Shown: positions 62,057 through 64,000 of the stretch, one piece after another
Numbering within the stretch: the first letter of the stretch is position 1
How the letters are laid out: every line of letters starts with the position of its first letter
Assembly (NCBI GenBank): GCA_949752745.1
Contig: OX457026.1
Location: forward strand, 75,855,775-75,919,774
Length of the DNA: 64,000 bases
Reading direction: 5' to 3'
Origin: Protula sp. h YS-2021
Taxonomy: Eukaryota > Annelida > Polychaeta > Sabellida > Serpulidae
Made by a program: the position numbers and the translations under genes
Notes under the pieces: model-generated
Databases searched by the model: none
Told to the model about the DNA's origin: nothing
What the model saw: only the letters and a program-made list of their open reading frames with translations

Positions 62057-62250
62057 CATGGATTAAAGAGCTATGGTGTTGTTGTTGTAAAGAAAATGGA
62101 AATAAAAATACTATTCCTGTAAAAATTAGGTGTGTTAGTGCTTGTTGTCAGGGAGAAGTAGTAGATACCAATTTAGATCATGTAGATAGTAATTTAGACA
62201 ATAATGTAGACAGCAATGTAGAAAGTGAGGATGAAGAGTGTCAAACATGA
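62041..62250 (+). CDS. Small putative lipid-anchored protein
   Basis: 69 residues. Begins MGNFLT, fitting the N-myristoylation pattern MGxxxS/T, followed at residues 13-16 by four consecutive cysteines that could be palmitoylated; another Cys pair follows at 35-36. The remaining part is acidic, with an imperfect LDxVDSNLDNNVDSN repeat. This suggests a peripheral membrane protein. The start lies inside the end of the preceding gene. Acylation is predicted from the motif only. Confidence 0.6.
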   Translation: MGNFLTWIKELWCCCCKENGNKNTIPVKIRCVSACCQGEVVDTNLDHVDSNLDNNVDSNVESEDEECQT

Positions 62251-62304
62251 AGTAATGTATATACACATCTAGTCTATCTACATCACATAAACGATTTAGC
62301 TGCC

Positions 62305-63069
62305 ATGGAGTCAACAAGTTTTTACATTACTTTACCCAGCAATGCTAGTATGAACTATTATCCCAACAACAAGACTTCGAATTATCAAATTCGTATGCCT
62401 CGAACCATCTATCTGAACGGAAAATATGAAGTGGCATTAGCTGAAATTCAATATCCACATACATGGACAACCATGAGACATGGAATGGACTATTCTATTC
62501 AGTATCGACAACAACCACTGAATGATGTTGTTCTTGACACAATCAATATTCCTTATGGTTACTACAGATCCATACAAGAAATATGTCATGCAGTTAATGA
62601 AGAAGCGACTAATTCTATGAAAGATGACCTTAAAGAAGGTATTCGGATAAAGTATGATAAAATTAGACGACGCGTTTTTCTATATCTAAATTATGGTTTT
62701 GAAGTGTCATTCTCCACTGGATTAGCTGAGATTTTAGGATTTATCCCAAATCAATGGTATACTGAAACGTGTACAGCTGAATATAAAGCTGATGTGAAAC
62801 AGGGGTTTTATACACTTTATGTGTATTGTAGTATTTGTGAGCCACAAGTTGTTGGTGATTATTATGTTCCTTTGCTACGTTCTGTTGCAATACAAGGACA
62901 TGATGGAGACATTATCATGAAAACTTATGGAGAACCTCATTATGTTCCTGTAAACACATCCAAATTTGACGTGATAGAAATGAATATTAAGGATGACACA
63001 GACCATAATGTTCCATTTCAAACTGGGAAGGTGATCTGTAAACTTCATTTTCGACCAAAAGCATTATGA
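62305..63069 (+). CDS. Penton-like minor capsid protein
   Basis: 254 residues, beta-rich. The start SFYITLPSNASMNYYPNNKT and the following YEVALAEIQYPHTW block match the single-jelly-roll penton (minor capsid) protein usual in Polintons, where it sits at the capsid vertices. Strong Kozak context (gccATGG) and an upstream TATATA near 62258 suggest its own promoter. Ends in an ATGA overlap with the next gene. Frame intact, length within the range usual for this family. Confidence 0.85.
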   Translation: MESTSFYITLPSNASMNYYPNNKTSNYQIRMPRTIYLNGKYEVALAEIQYPHTWTTMRHGMDYSIQYRQQPLNDVVLDTINIPYGYYRSIQEICHAVNEEATNSMKDDLKEGIRIKYDKIRRRVFLYLNYGFEVSFSTGLAEILGFIPNQWYTETCTAEYKADVKQGFYTLYVYCSICEPQVVGDYYVPLLRSVAIQGHDGDIIMKTYGEPHYVPVNTSKFDVIEMNIKDDTDHNVPFQTGKVICKLHFRPKAL

Positions 63070-63422
63070 AAGCATACACACATAATCCATCTATTTATCG
63101 CAACCATTTTCTTCGTCAAGTGGGTGGAGAATTACCAGGATTTAAAGGAGCGCGAATACAATATGGAGATGGTATTGGTTCAATACTGGGATCATTGGCT
63201 CGAAAAGCTATTCCACTGCTTAAGGCAGGGGCTAAAATCGTTGCACCACATCTTAAAAAGGCTGCAAAAGATGTCGCGAAAGATGTTACAGGTCGAGTAG
63301 CACAACGTATGTTTGGTGATGAGTTAGGAGGACAAAAGAGAGCGAAACCAGCAAAACCTGTCAGAAGGCGAAAGGCAGCTAAACGGATAACATCAACAAA
63401 ATATAAGAAAGATATTTTTTAA
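63066..63422 (+). CDS. Basic minor capsid/core protein with GG motifs
   Basis: 118 residues. QVGG at 18-21 and LGGQ at 87-90 resemble cleavage sites of adenovirus-type maturation proteases. An amphipathic stretch (about 37-62, GSILGSLARKAIPLLKAGAK) resembles membrane-lytic segments of adenoviral pVI/pX-like proteins. The tail (91-116) is Lys/Arg-rich and could bind DNA. Position between the penton and the major capsid genes fits a minor capsid protein. The two-base gap to the major capsid start is typical of the compact layout. Confidence 0.75.
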   Translation: MKAYTHNPSIYRNHFLRQVGGELPGFKGARIQYGDGIGSILGSLARKAIPLLKAGAKIVAPHLKKAAKDVAKDVTGRVAQRMFGDELGGQKRAKPAKPVRRRKAAKRITSTKYKKDIF

Positions 63423-63424
63423 TC

Positions 63425-64000
63425 ATGTCTTTAATTCATAATCATTCTTGTGAATGTAGTCTTTCTCCATTAGAATGGTTTCACATACCACCAACGCAAA
63501 CTGCTGTAGAAAAAAGCTATAATGTAGACTATCAACCACTAACTACTATTAGAGAAGGTGCTCCAATAGAATTCTACATTCCTGCGAGTACCGAAGAATA
63601 TCTAGATTTAAAGAACAGTAAACTCCATATTGTATGTCGCATTGTAAAGGTTGATGGAGAAGCGTGTGGTGTAGATGATAACGTGTCATGTATCAATGAT
63701 TTGTTTAATGGGTTATGGTCTAATATTGAATTATTTCTAAATGATCGATTGGTATCACATAGTAACAATACTCATGGTTATACCAGCATCATATCTCATC
63801 TCATTCATGACTCGGAAGAAAGTCTCAATTCTGAGCGCTCTATGCGTCTCATCTATAAAGATACTGCCGGGTCAATGAATACTCATCAGGTGAAAAGACC
63901 TAATCATGAAAGATATGTATCAGGTTTTCATGTAAATATTGAAGGTGGTGATATAGCTGAAACAGGAAATAATGGTTTACATAATCGCTATTTGCATACA
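63425..64000 (+). CDS. Major capsid protein (double jelly roll), 5' part only
   Basis: 192 codons open to the window edge, no stop. The block PPTQTAVEKSYNVDYQPL, then PIEFYIPAS and YLDLKNSKLHI, is characteristic of the N-terminal jelly roll of Polinton/adintovirus major capsid proteins, often labelled after the C. elegans F54H12.2 homologue. The full family protein is usually several hundred residues, so most of it lies outside. Begins three bases after the previous stop. Frame intact so far. Confidence 0.85.
   Translation, partial: MSLIHNHSCECSLSPLEWFHIPPTQTAVEKSYNVDYQPLTTIREGAPIEFYIPASTEEYLDLKNSKLHIVCRIVKVDGEACGVDDNVSCINDLFNGLWSNIELFLNDRLVSHSNNTHGYTSIISHLIHDSEESLNSERSMRLIYKDTAGSMNTHQVKRPNHERYVSGFHVNIEGGDIAETGNNGLHNRYLHT

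Larger units (their letters stand above)
57516..64000 (+). mobile_element. Polinton/Maverick (adintovirus-like) element, right part beyond window
   Basis: A run of twelve intronless, tightly packed + strand genes includes the Polinton hallmarks: chromodomain integrase, A32-type ATPase, penton-like minor capsid, GG-motif minor capsid and double-jelly-roll major capsid protein. Base composition is uniformly AT-rich. Left end not located; it may lie anywhere between about 54.7 and 57.4 kb, because the terminal inverted repeat can only be defined against the right end, which is outside the window. The DNA polymerase B and protease are also not seen here. Confidence 0.9.

Overview
The window looks like nuclear DNA of a marine invertebrate, possibly a lophotrochozoan such as a mollusc (inference; no marker gene fixes the species). 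The reasons are many short exons separated by AT-rich introns of up to several kb with GT-AG borders, abundant microsatellites and minisatellites, several MITE-like inverted-repeat elements, a truncated LINE, and a large Polinton/Maverick-type virus-like transposon at the right edge.

Region 1 (about 2.58-49.6 kb, + strand) is one large gene. I joined 37 coding exons by hand from splice sites. The intron phases agree at every junction, the total is 5352 nt (1783 residues plus stop), and the last exon ends in TGA followed by AATAAA. The protein is an unrecognised coiled-coil protein. Its N-terminal part is built from 30-nt micro-exons (10 residues each), then comes a Val/Glu/Lys-rich coil, a Pro/Ser/Thr-rich 23-residue repeat, and helical C-terminal domains that look conserved. 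The intron after exon 13 begins with a 33-bp minisatellite that repeats the end of exon 13 together with its splice donor about 40 times. Introns also carry a foldback element with 8-bp target duplications, a nested MITE, a TA-flanked MITE and a palindrome-rich MITE.

Region 2 (about 49.6-55.5 kb) is intergenic and repetitive. It holds a 50-bp satellite split by a 5'-truncated, reverse-oriented LINE fragment with a TAAG-type tail, a 22-bp tandem repeat, nested hairpins with three copies of a double CRE-like palindrome, and a tRNA-like sequence.

Region 3 (about 55.6-64 kb, + strand) is a promoter/leader zone made of tandem repeats, followed by a compact run of intronless genes of a Polinton/Maverick (adintovirus-like) element. 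These are three small accessory proteins (two of them paralogues), a protein with a possible PC4-like part and zinc-binding cysteines, a DDE integrase with chromodomain, an A32-type packaging ATPase, two conserved small proteins, a putative myristoylated/palmitoylated 69-residue protein, a penton-like minor capsid protein, a GG-motif basic minor capsid protein, and the start of the double-jelly-roll major capsid protein, which runs off the window. Every frame is open, and several genes overlap by 1-16 nt. The DNA polymerase B, the protease and the right terminal repeat are not in the window, so completeness cannot be judged.
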